Shown in pieces: positions 8,321 through 18,831 of a DNA stretch of 64,000 nucleotides. The stretch comes from Halalkalirubrum salinum (GTDB taxonomy: Archaea; Halobacteriota; Halobacteria; Halobacteriales; Haloferacaceae): NCBI RefSeq assembly GCF_005543295.1, contig NZ_SRSG01000008.1:104514-168513 (forward strand), given 5' to 3'. The notes beneath the pieces were generated by a model. It searched no databases and was not told the origin of the DNA. It saw only the letters and a program-made list of their open reading frames with translations. The position numbers and the translations under genes are program-made. Each line of letters starts with the position of its first letter. Position 1 is the first letter of the stretch.

Positions 8321-9382
8321 ATGCGAGCAGCAGTACTCGAAAGCCACGGGGAACCGCTCAAGATAACCGACGTTGACGCGCCCGATGTCACCCCTGACGG
8401 GGCTGTTGTTGCAGTCGATGCGTGTGGCATTTGTCGATCGGACTGGCACGGGTGGCAAGGTGACTGGGACTGGCTCGGTATCCAACCGCAACCGGGGCAG
8501 ATTCTGGGTCACGAACCAGCCGGCCGGGTAATTGCGGTCGGGGAAAACGTCGAAAATATTGATGAGGGCGACCACGTCGCGGTGCCGTTCAATCTCGGAG
8601 ACGGCACGTGCCCGCAGTGTCGTCGAGGGCACTCGAACACCTGCGAGAACGTCATGCCACTCGGGTTCGTCGAACCGGTGCAGGGGGCGTTCGCCGAAGA
8701 ACTCCACGTGCCAGCCGCAGACCACAACCTGGTCGAACTTCCCGACGGCGTCTCATCGGTCGACATGGCAGGGCTGGGCTGTCGGTTCATGACCTCGTTC
8801 CACGCGCTGGCCCACCGCGCAGACGTCGAAGCTGGCGACTGGCTCGTTGTCCACGGCTGTGGCGGTGTCGGGCTCTCTGCGGTCCACATTGGCGATGCAC
8901 TTGGTGCAAACGTGGTCGCCGTGGACTTGACCGACGAGAAGCTGCGAAAGGCTGAGGAGCTCGGTGCGGTTGAGACAGTCAACGCCGCCGAATACGACGA
9001 TGTCCCGGGAGCGGTCCAACAGACGATCGGCGGCGGTGCAGACATCAGCGTCGACGCGCTTGGTATCGCTGAGACCTGCCGGAACTCCGTTTTGAGTCTC
9101 GGTACTCGGGGCCAGCACGTTCAAATCGGTCTTACAACACAGGACGAAGAGGGCGTTGTCGGATTGCCGACAGATGCGATGGTGATGCAGGAGATCGAAT
9201 TCATCGGTTCGCTTGGGATGCCACCGACGCGATACGACGAGATTTTCCGAATGGTCGCGACGGACAAACTCAATCCGAGTGCAGTCGTCTCGAAGACTGT
9301 CGATCTCGGTGACGTAAATGACGAACTCGAGGCGATGACGGACTTCGGGACCGTCGGTATTCCAGTTATTGACTCCTTTTGA
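8321..9382 (+). CDS. Zinc-dependent alcohol dehydrogenase
   Basis: A 353-residue medium-chain NAD(P)-dependent alcohol dehydrogenase. Catalytic zinc ligands are C35 in ACGICRSDW and H64-E65 in GHEPAGR. The structural-zinc loop reads GDGTCPQC...C, with C97, C100 and C108 present and Asp (D94) where the first of the four cysteines normally sits. The coenzyme fold motif is HGCGGVGLSAVHI. The 80 bp upstream are strongly AT-rich, with candidate TATA sequences near 8264-8270 and 8288-8294. It is paralogous to the gene at 56275. Confidence 0.92.
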   Translation: MRAAVLESHGEPLKITDVDAPDVTPDGAVVAVDACGICRSDWHGWQGDWDWLGIQPQPGQILGHEPAGRVIAVGENVENIDEGDHVAVPFNLGDGTCPQCRRGHSNTCENVMPLGFVEPVQGAFAEELHVPAADHNLVELPDGVSSVDMAGLGCRFMTSFHALAHRADVEAGDWLVVHGCGGVGLSAVHIGDALGANVVAVDLTDEKLRKAEELGAVETVNAAEYDDVPGAVQQTIGGGADISVDALGIAETCRNSVLSLGTRGQHVQIGLTTQDEEGVVGLPTDAMVMQEIEFIGSLGMPPTRYDEIFRMVATDKLNPSAVVSKTVDLGDVNDELEAMTDFGTVGIPVIDSF

Positions 9383-9415
9383 GAGAGGAAACAGCCAAGT
9401 GCAGCGGTCGTTTTT

Positions 9416-12400
9416 ATGATGTATCACATGGCCGGCGGCACTCCTGACCAGCTGAACGCTCAATTAGACAGCGCCGAACGCGAACATCTCGAACATGTCG
9501 TCACCCAGCTGCGAGATCGCGTCGAAGATAACGTCCGATTCCAGCTCACACAGCATGGCCTCGACACCGAGCCCGCTGACACGGACGCCCTAGACGAGGA
9601 CACATCGTCGCTCGCTGAGGCGATCGAACTCGAAGCCGTCGACGACGAACCGTGGGCGGACGCGTTTGCACAGTACATTACGGGTGTGGGCTACACGATC
9701 GTCAACCGGTTAGCCGCGCTTCGATGTATGGAGGTGCGGGGGTTTGTTGCGGAGGAGGTCACCGTCTTCAAAGCGAACGGCTTGACACCGGCTGCGGAGA
9801 CACTCGTCTACGAGGAGTTTCTGTTAGCGGATGAAGCAATTTTGCAGGCGTACCACGACGCGTGTGATCGGCTGGCCGAAGAGATCGAAATTCTGTTCGA
9901 TCGATCATCCGCGTACAGCCTGATCGATCCTGACGACGACACCTTCGAAGAACTCTGTGGGATGCTCGATTCGGTTCCGAATGAGGTTTGGCGGGCAGAC
10001 GACGTGTTGGGATGGATTTACGAGTACTACAACCGCCCTGTCGTCGAGTCACTCGATGCAAAAAATACGCTCAACCCCGGGGATGTTGGTCCTGCTAATC
10101 AGTTCTACACGCCCCACTGGGTGGTTCGAATGCTCACGGACAACAGCCTCGGGAAGCTCTATCTCGAGGCGACCGGACAGGAGTCGACGGTCCCTGAACC
10201 AGCGGCGCTCACCCCCGAGGACCGCAAAAATCGCGTGGTCACGCCAGCAGACAGTCCGACCGTTTCTGCACTCTGTACGTATCTTATTCCGGACGAGGAA
10301 CCTGGCGACGCTCCAGCGTTCGATCATCCGTCTGAACTACGGGTCATCGACCCCGCTTGCGGGAGCGGTCATTTCCTTCTGTACGCGTTCGACGTGCTAG
10401 AGCGCATCTGGTGGGCTGAAACCGATCTCGATCGAGCCGAGATCCCAGCGAAGGTGCTTGAACACAACCTCTATGGCGTCGATATTGACCTGCGTTCGTG
10501 TCAGCTCTCGGCGTTCAATTTGTATCTCAAAGCCCGAACGCGTACTGAAAACGAAGACGGCCACTTCGAGATGCCCACCGTTGACATCGTCTGTGCGGAC
10601 GCCCGCGTGGCGGAGATAGAAGAGGCTACAAAAGTGTTAGATGACATTACCGGTGAGGGTAGTGACCTTCGTGAGGCGCTCGCAGAGATCATCGATACCT
10701 TCCAGCAAACGAACGCACTCGGGAGCCTACTTGACGTGAGCGGGACACTTGAGGGGGTATTCGAAAGCGGGCAAACGGGACTCTCAGATTGGAGTGATGG
10801 GACGCATCAGTCACTGAACTCGTTTTTCAAGGCGCTTCGCGAGGCCGTCGCTGAGCGCACATCAGAATCGTTCGGCGAGCAGAACCTCAGGAGTTTTCTC
10901 AGCCTGTTGATCGTATTGACTCAGAAATATGATGTTTCGCTTATGAATCCTCCGTACGGATCGGGTGGACGGATGCCAGATGATGTCCAAGCGTACGTCA
11001 CTGACCACTACGAATATATGACTGAGTATTATGTGAATTTCTTCGAGGCATGTGATCGACTGACTCGAAACGCGGGTCGAGTCGGAATGTTGGTTCCTCG
11101 ATCATTTTTATTTAATCAGACATTAGAGCCGTTTCGAGCCGATTTTATTGGACCAAGTGGGTCATTTGATTTTCTGGCCGAGTTCGGCTACGGGATCTTG
11201 GATAATGCAACGGTCGGCACAGCCGGTACGATCGTTCGAAGTGGGTCTGGCCAAGAAACGCTTGGCAATTTTATTCGACTACATGATGTCGAAAAAGGAC
11301 AAAAAGAACGCGTCTATCTCCATACCCTTTTCGAACGCGAACAACCCAGTGATGTGACGCGGTTTTTTGAAATTCCAGTTGCACAGTTCAACGACATCCC
11401 GGGCCGTTCTCTATGCTATTCGCTGCCACCAGCAATACGTCATCTGCATACAACTGAGCGAAAACTTGGCCGTGAGCATTCGGACACTGCTATTGCGGAT
11501 GTCAAACAGGGTCTCGCAAGCGGTAACAACGATCGGTTTCTGCGAAAGCATTGGGAAGCCCCGGCTGAGGAATTCCCGCCATTCACAAATGCCGGAGGGG
11601 ATGTGTGGGTACTCCCCGCTGTGGATGAAGTTATTGACTGGACTGATAGGGGGAGACGAATCAAGCGATACGCCGGAGCTCGGTTTCAAAATACACACTA
11701 TTACCGGAGAGAAGGACTGACATGGGCGTATATTAAACGGACTGGCCGCCGGTTTGGGTACTATCCAGGCGGTGGCCTCTTCGGACATGCCAGTAATATG
11801 GTTTTTTCAGAGGAAACGTCACTCTGGACGCTATTGGCTGCGCTAAATTCTGATATCTACCACGGCCTTATGTTATGTCTCACACCAGAGCGAAAGTGGG
11901 AGGCCGGGTATGTCGGGAAGTTACCGTGGTTTCGAGACATCGAGACGAACTGTAACGTGGATACGAAGGTACAAAAACAGCACAATCTGTTCATCAAACA
12001 GCGAGTATTTGACGTTCGAAGTCCGTATTATATTGGCCCAGCACTACTGCCACCATCCGCCGCTGCTGGGTTTTTTTACGATCACCACCATCAACAAAGC
12101 GCTTCGATAGATCCCAATGTGTTATTCGATACAGGGTGCCCGGAGGATTCACTCCTCGAACGCTGTCGGAACGCAATATCAGCCGCACGGGCCGATCGAA
12201 TTTGTATCGAAGCGCTCGCCGAAGACATAGACCAGTCAATCGCCGAAGCCTTGTCTATTAGCGAACAAACACGAGAACAACTAAAACAGGAAATCTGGCT
12301 TCGAACGGTCGAACAACCCGAAGATCGGCGCACTCCAGATCCCGCGGACGTACCGAACACGCCAGACGATTTCCCCGAGATGGTGAAAGCCCTCCTCCAC

Positions 12401-13603
12401 CATCTCACGCTCCGAATTGTCACCGAGAGCGATGACGGTATTGTCCCCATATCTAGTACACATACCAAACCACCGCTCTTCGACCGTCTCGAGGACGAAT
12501 TTAATACGGTCTTTGGGGAACACGCAAGTGACCGACTCAGAGAGGCTGATGCGGCACTTGGGACTCGGAGCGCTGCCGACGAAGCCTATCCGAACCTCCG
12601 GACATGGCTCGAAAATGATCTCTTCGAGTACCACGTCCAGGCGTTCGATCGTGTGCCGATCCTCTGGCGGGTGACGACCAAGCGGCTCGTCCCCGACCCT
12701 GAGGGGGAGGGTTTCGCCTGCTTGGTTGATTACCACCAGCTGGATTCAGGGCTATTCGACCGGCTCCAACGCTATCTCGAACCGCGCAAAGCTCTGCTAC
12801 GCGAAAAGCGCAGTGCGTCCAACCGGCGCCACAGCGACGACTCACTGTCGGCAACCGAAAAGGCCGCTGCCGAAGCCGAGTACGATCGCTGCGAAAGCGG
12901 CCTCGAACAGATCGCCGCCTTCGAAGATCGACTCGTCGAATTGGCCCAGCCCAATCCCCGCACGTGGTCCACTGAGAGCCGCCACCTCGCCACTGAGGCT
13001 GCCGATCTAGTCGCAGACTTCCGCGAGCAGGTGGCCGATCGGCTGTCACAACTAGACGCCCTCGCCGCGATGGACGACGTCGACATGGAGACACGCTTCA
13101 CGCCCACGTTCTACAGCACGATCGAGGACAACCGCGAGGAGTGGCTCGACGCACTGGCCGATCTTGAAGCGGCCTTCGACGCATACGCACGCGAGGGTTC
13201 CGAACCGGTCGAAGCCCATCTGTACGATCTCTTCATATATTATCACGACCTCGTCGGCACGACGCACTTTGCGAGCAACGGCATTCTGTTTATGAACTAC
13301 TACTTCAGACGGTTCGACGATGTCGGACAGGCACAGATCGGGAGCGGCGGAATTTCTGAACGCGAGCGGCTTCTTTTTGAACTGGCACGTGGACTCGACG
13401 CTTACGAATCACTCGCAGAGGCGATCGGCGACGCCTGCGATGAGTTAGCCGGGGATATTGCCACTAATTGGGCCGATCGCGCCCGCTCTGAGATCACCAC
13501 CGCCGGCTATCGCCCGAACCTCAAACACGGCGTTGCGATCAACATCACGCCGCTGGCTGCCGCGGAGATCGTCCCGAAAACGGTCGACGACACCGTCCTC
13601 TGA
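9416..13603 (+). CDS. pglX: Orphan BREX-type PglX adenine-specific DNA methyltransferase
   Basis: A 1,395-residue protein that matches the BREX (type 5-like) PglX/Eco57I class of N6-adenine methyltransferases. An N-terminal helical region (about 1-290) precedes AdoMet motif I DPACGSGHFLL near residue 311 and catalytic motif IV NPPYGSGG near 511. The remainder would hold target recognition and helical C-terminal parts. Start candidates are 9416, 9419 or 9428 (MAGGTPDQLN). No brxB, brxC, pglZ, helicase or nuclease gene lies nearby, so it is solitary. Roughly residues 500-1020 (10915-12480) are much richer in A+T than both ends, suggesting that this central part was exchanged or acquired separately. 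Its DNA target cannot be read. Confidence 0.85.
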   Translation: MMYHMAGGTPDQLNAQLDSAEREHLEHVVTQLRDRVEDNVRFQLTQHGLDTEPADTDALDEDTSSLAEAIELEAVDDEPWADAFAQYITGVGYTIVNRLAALRCMEVRGFVAEEVTVFKANGLTPAAETLVYEEFLLADEAILQAYHDACDRLAEEIEILFDRSSAYSLIDPDDDTFEELCGMLDSVPNEVWRADDVLGWIYEYYNRPVVESLDAKNTLNPGDVGPANQFYTPHWVVRMLTDNSLGKLYLEATGQESTVPEPAALTPEDRKNRVVTPADSPTVSALCTYLIPDEEPGDAPAFDHPSELRVIDPACGSGHFLLYAFDVLERIWWAETDLDRAEIPAKVLEHNLYGVDIDLRSCQLSAFNLYLKARTRTENEDGHFEMPTVDIVCADARVAEIEEATKVLDDITGEGSDLREALAEIIDTFQQTNALGSLLDVSGTLEGVFESGQTGLSDWSDGTHQSLNSFFKALREAVAERTSESFGEQNLRSFLSLLIVLTQKYDVSLMNPPYGSGGRMPDDVQAYVTDHYEYMTEYYVNFFEACDRLTRNAGRVGMLVPRSFLFNQTLEPFRADFIGPSGSFDFLAEFGYGILDNATVGTAGTIVRSGSGQETLGNFIRLHDVEKGQKERVYLHTLFEREQPSDVTRFFEIPVAQFNDIPGRSLCYSLPPAIRHLHTTERKLGREHSDTAIADVKQGLASGNNDRFLRKHWEAPAEEFPPFTNAGGDVWVLPAVDEVIDWTDRGRRIKRYAGARFQNTHYYRREGLTWAYIKRTGRRFGYYPGGGLFGHASNMVFSEETSLWTLLAALNSDIYHGLMLCLTPERKWEAGYVGKLPWFRDIETNCNVDTKVQKQHNLFIKQRVFDVRSPYYIGPALLPPSAAAGFFYDHHHQQSASIDPNVLFDTGCPEDSLLERCRNAISAARADRICIEALAEDIDQSIAEALSISEQTREQLKQEIWLRTVEQPEDRRTPDPADVPNTPDDFPEMVKALLHHLTLRIVTESDDGIVPISSTHTKPPLFDRLEDEFNTVFGEHASDRLREADAALGTRSAADEAYPNLRTWLENDLFEYHVQAFDRVPILWRVTTKRLVPDPEGEGFACLVDYHQLDSGLFDRLQRYLEPRKALLREKRSASNRRHSDDSLSATEKAAAEAEYDRCESGLEQIAAFEDRLVELAQPNPRTWSTESRHLATEAADLVADFREQVADRLSQLDALAAMDDVDMETRFTPTFYSTIEDNREEWLDALADLEAAFDAYAREGSEPVEAHLYDLFIYYHDLVGTTHFASNGILFMNYYFRRFDDVGQAQIGSGGISERERLLFELARGLDAYESLAEAIGDACDELAGDIATNWADRARSEITTAGYRPNLKHGVAINITPLAAAEIVPKTVDDTVL

Positions 13604-13630
13604 GTGCCGGCTGCCCTGTCAAAACCTCAT

Positions 13631-13676
13631 CAATGATACGATTCGTTGTAACGCATTGCAAACGCTACTATCATTG
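13631..13676. repeat. Inverted repeat between pglX and the DUF6293 gene
   Basis: caatgata (13631-13638) and tatcattg (13669-13676) are perfect inverted arms 30 bp apart, with the small palindrome cgttgtaacg between them. They lie just after the pglX stop and about 60 bp before the TATA-like box of the next gene. They could be an operator or a terminator stem. Confidence 0.4.
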
Positions 13677-13732
13677 CCGCGACGAGGATTCGACGTGCCG
13701 ATCTCATCAGACGGTTCCGCTTTATCCGTCCA

Positions 13733-13740
13733 TTTTACTA
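13733..13740 (+). promoter_or_regulatory. TATA-like box for the DUF6293 gene
   Basis: ttttacta is placed 23-30 bp before the ATG at 13763. It supports that start over the in-frame ATG at 13742. Confidence 0.5.
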
Positions 13741-13762
13741 GTTGCCAGTCATTGTCCCACGT

Positions 13763-14670
<908 letters not shown>

Positions 14671-14674
<4 letters not shown>

Positions 14675-16284
14675 TCGTCCGATTCTCCGACCGACGTGAT
14701 CGTTCCGACGCCTTTGCTCGAGCCCTCCCGGAAAACAAAGCGCTGGCCCTCCTCGACGAGGTAGGGTCGGAACTTGAATCGAACTGTCGTCTCGCCGGTA
14801 TCGCCGGGCAGAAGCTTCCCCCCAGCCGGATCGAATACCGCTGCCTCACTGACGGTTTCGAGGTGGACGACCGGTTCGTAGCCCGATCGGATTCGCGTCG
14901 GGTGATTCAACACCATCACCTCCGCTTCGAACTCCCGAACCGGCTCGGGGTCGGCCTCCCGCGGGAGCAGGACCATCCCGCGTTCAACGTCGGGTTCTTT
15001 GACGCCTTTGAGCGCGATTCCGACAATTCGACCCGCGGTCGCGCTGTCGACGCGGTGGTAGTGCATCTCGATCGATCGGACCTCGACCTCCCGGAAGCTT
15101 CCATCGGCCATCGGCCCGAGCAGTAGCTCGTCGCCCGCCTCGACCGTGCCGGAGTTGACCGTCCCTGAGGCGACCGCGCCGACGCCGGTGACGCTGTAGC
15201 TGCGGTCAATGTACATCCGGAACGTATCCCGTGACTCGGTCGAACGCTTCGGAAGCCGCTCGAAGAATCGATCGAGGGCAGCTAGCCCCTCGCCCTCGAC
15301 CGCGCTCGTTCGGACGATCGGGACCACCGTCTCAGACAGCTCTGCGGTCGCCTGTTCGATACCGTAGCGCTCGACCCCCAGCGGCGTTTTGCCGACATCC
15401 CTGAGCAACCGCTCTACTTCGCGTTCGACTGCGTCGAGACGCTCGTCGTCGACGAGATCGCTTTTGGTAATGGCGACGATCGTCGGCAACTCCGTTGCCA
15501 ACAGGATGCCGAGGTGCTCGCGTGTCGTCTTCGTCGGTCCATCGTCGGCCGAAACGACGAGCAAGCCGTAGTCGAGCTTCTGGCCGACGAGCCCGCGGAT
15601 CGTCGTCCGGAGCCACGGCTCGTGACCGACGGTGTCGACGAACGAAACAAGGCGATCGGCCGACTCGACGACCGCCGCGCGATCGGCCTTGCGATCGGGG
15701 TTTTCGGTTCGGATCGGCGTCCCGTCGTCCTCGAATCCGTATACCGCGTACGAGAGGTCCGCAGAGAGCCCGCGTTCAACCTCGTGTGGCTGGACGTCGA
15801 GGAAGCTCCGTGTAAAACCGTTGCCGTCGTCTGCCTGGCCTGTGATGAGCGAACCGACGAGCGTGCTCTTGCCGTGATCGACGTGGCCAGCGGTCCCGAC
15901 GACAATGTGGCCGTCGTCGGATTCGATCATCGATCCCTCGGTGATTGTGGCGATCCCGACAAGCCCGTCGTCACCGGCGCTCCACGTTTCGACGTCAGCG
16001 ATGTGTGCCCCGGCCTCTTCGGCTAACAGTGAGAGCACATCCATCGTCTCTGAGAACGCATCCGGTTCGATTCCGGCAATGCCGCCGTCGTCTGTGACGC
16101 CGACCACGTACGTCGCGGTTCCGTCGCCCGATAACACCCGGTGTCTGAGTTGGGCGGCGAGGCTTTCCATGCGACCGTCCGCGAGGTGAACGTCCCGCGT
16201 GAGTCGTTCTTTGAACTCGATGTGGCCGCCTTCCTCCTCGCCCCGTTCGAGAGCGGCCTCAAGGGCCGCCCGATCGGCGCTCAT
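14671..16284 (-). CDS. GTPBP1-like translational GTPase
   Basis: A 537-residue GTP-binding protein related to archaeal/eukaryotic GTPBP1 and EF-Tu-type GTPases. G motifs are G1 GTAGHVDHGKST (130-141), the switch I region RGLSADLSY (about 171), G3 DTVGHE (217-222) and G4 TKSD (273-276). Two beta-barrel domains follow, including the SVTGVGAVASGTV strand typical of EF1A/SelB. A roughly 110-residue N-terminal domain is characteristic of the GTPBP1 group, which has been linked to mRNA quality control and ribosome rescue in eukaryotes; the archaeal role is unproven. Confidence 0.88.
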
Positions 16285-16355
16285 GGAGCCTCGTTAGCGA
16301 TCGGCCGCTAAAACGCTTTTCGTGTTGTGAAATACCATGACATATTGATGGACCC

Positions 16356-17702
16356 CTACACAGTGGATTCGTTTTCGGATTCGTCCTCTCGCATCAACAC
16401 GACGGTCGTGACACGCATGCCGTCGATCTTAGTGACCTCAAACTGGTAGCCGTCGAGCGCGAAGGTGTCGCCAACTGAGGGAGGACGGCCCAGTTCGCCG
16501 AGGACCAATCCACCAACAGTTCTGACGGCGTCGTGGGCGAACGCAGTCGCCAACTCTCCGTTGAGTGATGCGAGCGAGACACTACCGTTTACGACGATAC
16601 TCCCATCGTCGCGGTGGACGATCGACGGTTCGGACTCGGGCACATCAAAAGCATCCTGGACATCACCAACCAGTTCTTCGACAATATCCTCGATCGTGAT
16701 GATCCCCGCGAATCCGCCCCATTCGTCGATAACAACGGCCATCTGCGTGCGCCGATCCTGCAGCGCCGACAGGAGGTCGCTCACCGCGGTCGTCTCCGGG
16801 AACGCTGGGATATCGCGAGCCAGGTCGGCCGCAGTCATTGCCTCGATCGTTTCGGCCTCGCCGACGGTTTCCGCCCGAAGGACGTCCTTCGTGTCGACGA
16901 GTCCAATGATGCGGTCTGGCTCATCCGCATCGGCGACCGGATACCGGGTGTGACCGGCTTCGACGATCGCCCGGCGGAGCGCCGAGAGTCTGAGGTCTGA
17001 TTGGACCGTCGCGACGTCAGGCCGCGGGACCATCACGTCCCCAGCAGTGACATCGTCGAGTTCGAAGACGCCTTCGATCATTTCGACTTCGGCACCGGCG
17101 ATGTGGCCCTCCTCACCGGATTGTGCTAACACCCGACGGATTTCTGCTTCGGTCAGTGTCTCGTCTGTTTCCGAGGCAGGTGGGATGCCGATCGCCCGCG
17201 TGAAGGCATTTGCCGTCCCGTTGAAGACCACGATGCCAGGCACGAAGAGGTAGTAAAACAGTCGCATCGGCGGGGCGACGAGCAATGCAATCCGTTCGGC
17301 CTGTGCGATCGCGATCGTCTTTGGCGCCAACTCGCCGAAGACCACGTGCAGGAAGGTGATCGTCCCAAAGCCGATCGCGAACGCGACGAGGTGGACGAGG
17401 TTCTGCGGCAACAGCCCACCGAGCACCGGTTCGATGAGCGCCGCGACAGCCGGCTCGCCGATCCACCCGAGTCCGAGTGAGGCGAGCGTGATTCCCAGTT
17501 GGGTCACCGCGAGGTAGTCATCGAGGTTGTCCATCGCCGCATCCAGCGTCTCTGCGCCGGGTTTGCCGGCATCGACCAACGAGTCAACGGTCGTCGATCG
17601 AATCCGAACGTACGCAAATTCAGCTGCAACGAAAAATCCGTTCAGGACGACAAGAAACAATGCTGCGACGACCCGACCCGCCGAAAGGAGGGGCTCAGTC
17701 AT
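16356..17702 (-). CDS. CNNM/CorC-HlyC-type membrane transporter (DUF21, CBS pair)
   Basis: A 448-residue protein of the hemolysin III-unrelated CorC/CNNM family, thought to move magnesium or other divalent cations. Residues 1-190 form the DUF21 membrane domain with FFVAAEFAYVRIR and FGELAPKTIAI. About 205-340 is a CBS pair (VMVPRPDVATV; VVIDEWGGFAGIITIEDIVEE). About 355-440 is the CorC_HlyC domain. The frame stays open far upstream to 18254, but that extension is low-complexity and overlaps the divergent GNAT gene. The ATG at 17702 gives the normal family start. Confidence 0.9.
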   Translation of the reverse strand: MTEPLLSAGRVVAALFLVVLNGFFVAAEFAYVRIRSTTVDSLVDAGKPGAETLDAAMDNLDDYLAVTQLGITLASLGLGWIGEPAVAALIEPVLGGLLPQNLVHLVAFAIGFGTITFLHVVFGELAPKTIAIAQAERIALLVAPPMRLFYYLFVPGIVVFNGTANAFTRAIGIPPASETDETLTEAEIRRVLAQSGEEGHIAGAEVEMIEGVFELDDVTAGDVMVPRPDVATVQSDLRLSALRRAIVEAGHTRYPVADADEPDRIIGLVDTKDVLRAETVGEAETIEAMTAADLARDIPAFPETTAVSDLLSALQDRRTQMAVVIDEWGGFAGIITIEDIVEELVGDVQDAFDVPESEPSIVHRDDGSIVVNGSVSLASLNGELATAFAHDAVRTVGGLVLGELGRPPSVGDTFALDGYQFEVTKIDGMRVTTVVLMREDESENESTV

Positions 17703-17791
17703 CGAATCGCCCCCGTCGAACTCCTGATCGATCGAACATACACCAATCGATCGCCTGCAGGCTACTAAAACCGTCCGCCGACAGCACGTCA

Positions 17792-17877
17792 GTGAGACGG
17801 ATAGCCGACGGATACAGGTGAGACGGATAGCCGAGGGATACGGGTGAGACGGATAGCCGACGGATACAGGTGAGACG
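17792..17877. repeat. 26-bp tandem direct repeat, three copies plus a partial copy
   Basis: Copies lie at 17792-17817, 17818-17843 and 17844-17869, with an 8-base partial copy at 17870-17877. Copies 1 and 3 are identical; copy 2 differs at two positions. The core is gtgagacggatagccga. The array sits in the 262-bp divergent region between the CorC-like gene and a GNAT gene, about 90 bp before the GNAT start, so it could affect expression of either. Confidence 0.9.
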
Positions 17878-17964
17878 ATCGATCTGTCCGCTGGGAATCG
17901 AAGCGGGTCAAACGAGACAATCCTCCTGACAGCGTATTTGACCGCAGAGACAGTAGCCGTTGGT

Positions 17965-18477
17965 ATGGAAGTTCGACGATTCGAACAGAAATCGGATGCT
18001 GCCGGGATCATCCGGGTACAATCGCTTGCATGGCGGGAGGCGTACGCCGACATCCTCCCGGCGGCCCTCATTGAACAGCAACCGGTTGCTCCCGCCGATG
18101 CGGAAGTACAACGGTGGTACGAGGGCCTATCAGAGAATTCTGACGGTGTTTTTGTCGCCGTCGACAGCGACAAGACCGTCTGCGGCTTCGCCGACTTTCG
18201 ATGGGGAGCCGCGGAGACGAAGGAGTTTGTCGGCGAGGACGAGGCAGGGCTCAAAGCGATCTATGTTCATCCCGATCGCTGGGGCGAGGGAATCGGGACG
18301 GCGCTCTTAGAGCACGGAATACAGAATCTCCCCGCAGACGTGGAGGCGATACGGCTCGAAATGCTCTCGGGCAACGAGATCGGACACGAGTTCTACATGG
18401 CACGGGGATTCAAACGAACCGGCACAGCGACACACGAAATCGGCGGGACCGAGTACCCGACCGACATCTACAGATGA
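17965..18477 (+). CDS. GNAT-family N-acetyltransferase
   Basis: A 170-residue acetyltransferase starting MEVRRFEQKSD. The acetyl-CoA loop is seen in LKAIYVHPDRWGEGIGTALLEHGIQ (strand beta4, then the R-x-G-E-G-I-G-T pyrophosphate loop), and the C-terminal helix in GNEIGHEFYMARGFKRTG. This pattern fits RimI/PhnO-like enzymes; the substrate is unknown. The ATG at 17965 was chosen over an in-frame start nine codons earlier because the protein then begins with the typical first strand. Confidence 0.88.
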   Translation: MEVRRFEQKSDAAGIIRVQSLAWREAYADILPAALIEQQPVAPADAEVQRWYEGLSENSDGVFVAVDSDKTVCGFADFRWGAAETKEFVGEDEAGLKAIYVHPDRWGEGIGTALLEHGIQNLPADVEAIRLEMLSGNEIGHEFYMARGFKRTGTATHEIGGTEYPTDIYR

Positions 18478-18489
18478 GCAAGGCGAGTG

Positions 18490-18510
18490 CCTCGGGGCTT
18501 GACCCCGAGG
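18490..18510. repeat. Hairpin repeat copy 1 (cctcgggg-cttga-ccccgagg)
   Basis: A perfect 8-bp stem with a 5-base loop, beginning 12 bp after the GNAT stop codon. It could now serve as a transcription terminator for that gene. It is identical to the hairpin at 18811-18831. Confidence 0.8.
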
Positions 18511-18810
18511 GTGAAGCCAACACGAACTTTTAGTTAACCACGTTTCGTACAGTAGAGTACAGTCAGAGAATCCAAAAGACGGATTAAAGGCCTTAATCCA
18601 GTGCTGACTGAGGCAACTATGGAAATGCGACTCCTCTCAAAACCCTGCCGCCACGGTAGGTGAGACGGGAGTTGTCGTGTCGTGGTGGAGCGACAGACCC
18701 TCACGGACACATCGGCGTGTTCGGGTGTGAATTCCAACCGACTCCAACTGGAGAAGGTCGAGGGGAATTAAATTCGCCTGCGGGTGCGGTGCAGCCCCAA
18801 GACGGTGAAG

Positions 18811-18831
18811 CCTCGGGGCTTGACCCCGAGG
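18811..18831. repeat. Hairpin repeat copy 2, IS605 right-end-like
   Basis: The same 21-base hairpin as at 18490-18510 in direct orientation, flanked by gaag and tacttcac. A degraded relative with similar flanks is at 54577-54597. It lies about 80 bp from the stop of the J-protein gene. Confidence 0.7.

Noticed and set aside
17792..17877. Possible CRISPR array
   Set aside because: The 26-bp copies are directly adjacent with no spacers, and no cas genes are present.
17703..18254. N-terminal extension of the CorC-like gene
   Set aside because: It overlaps the divergent GNAT gene and contains the tandem repeat. The ATG at 17702 gives the normal DUF21 start.
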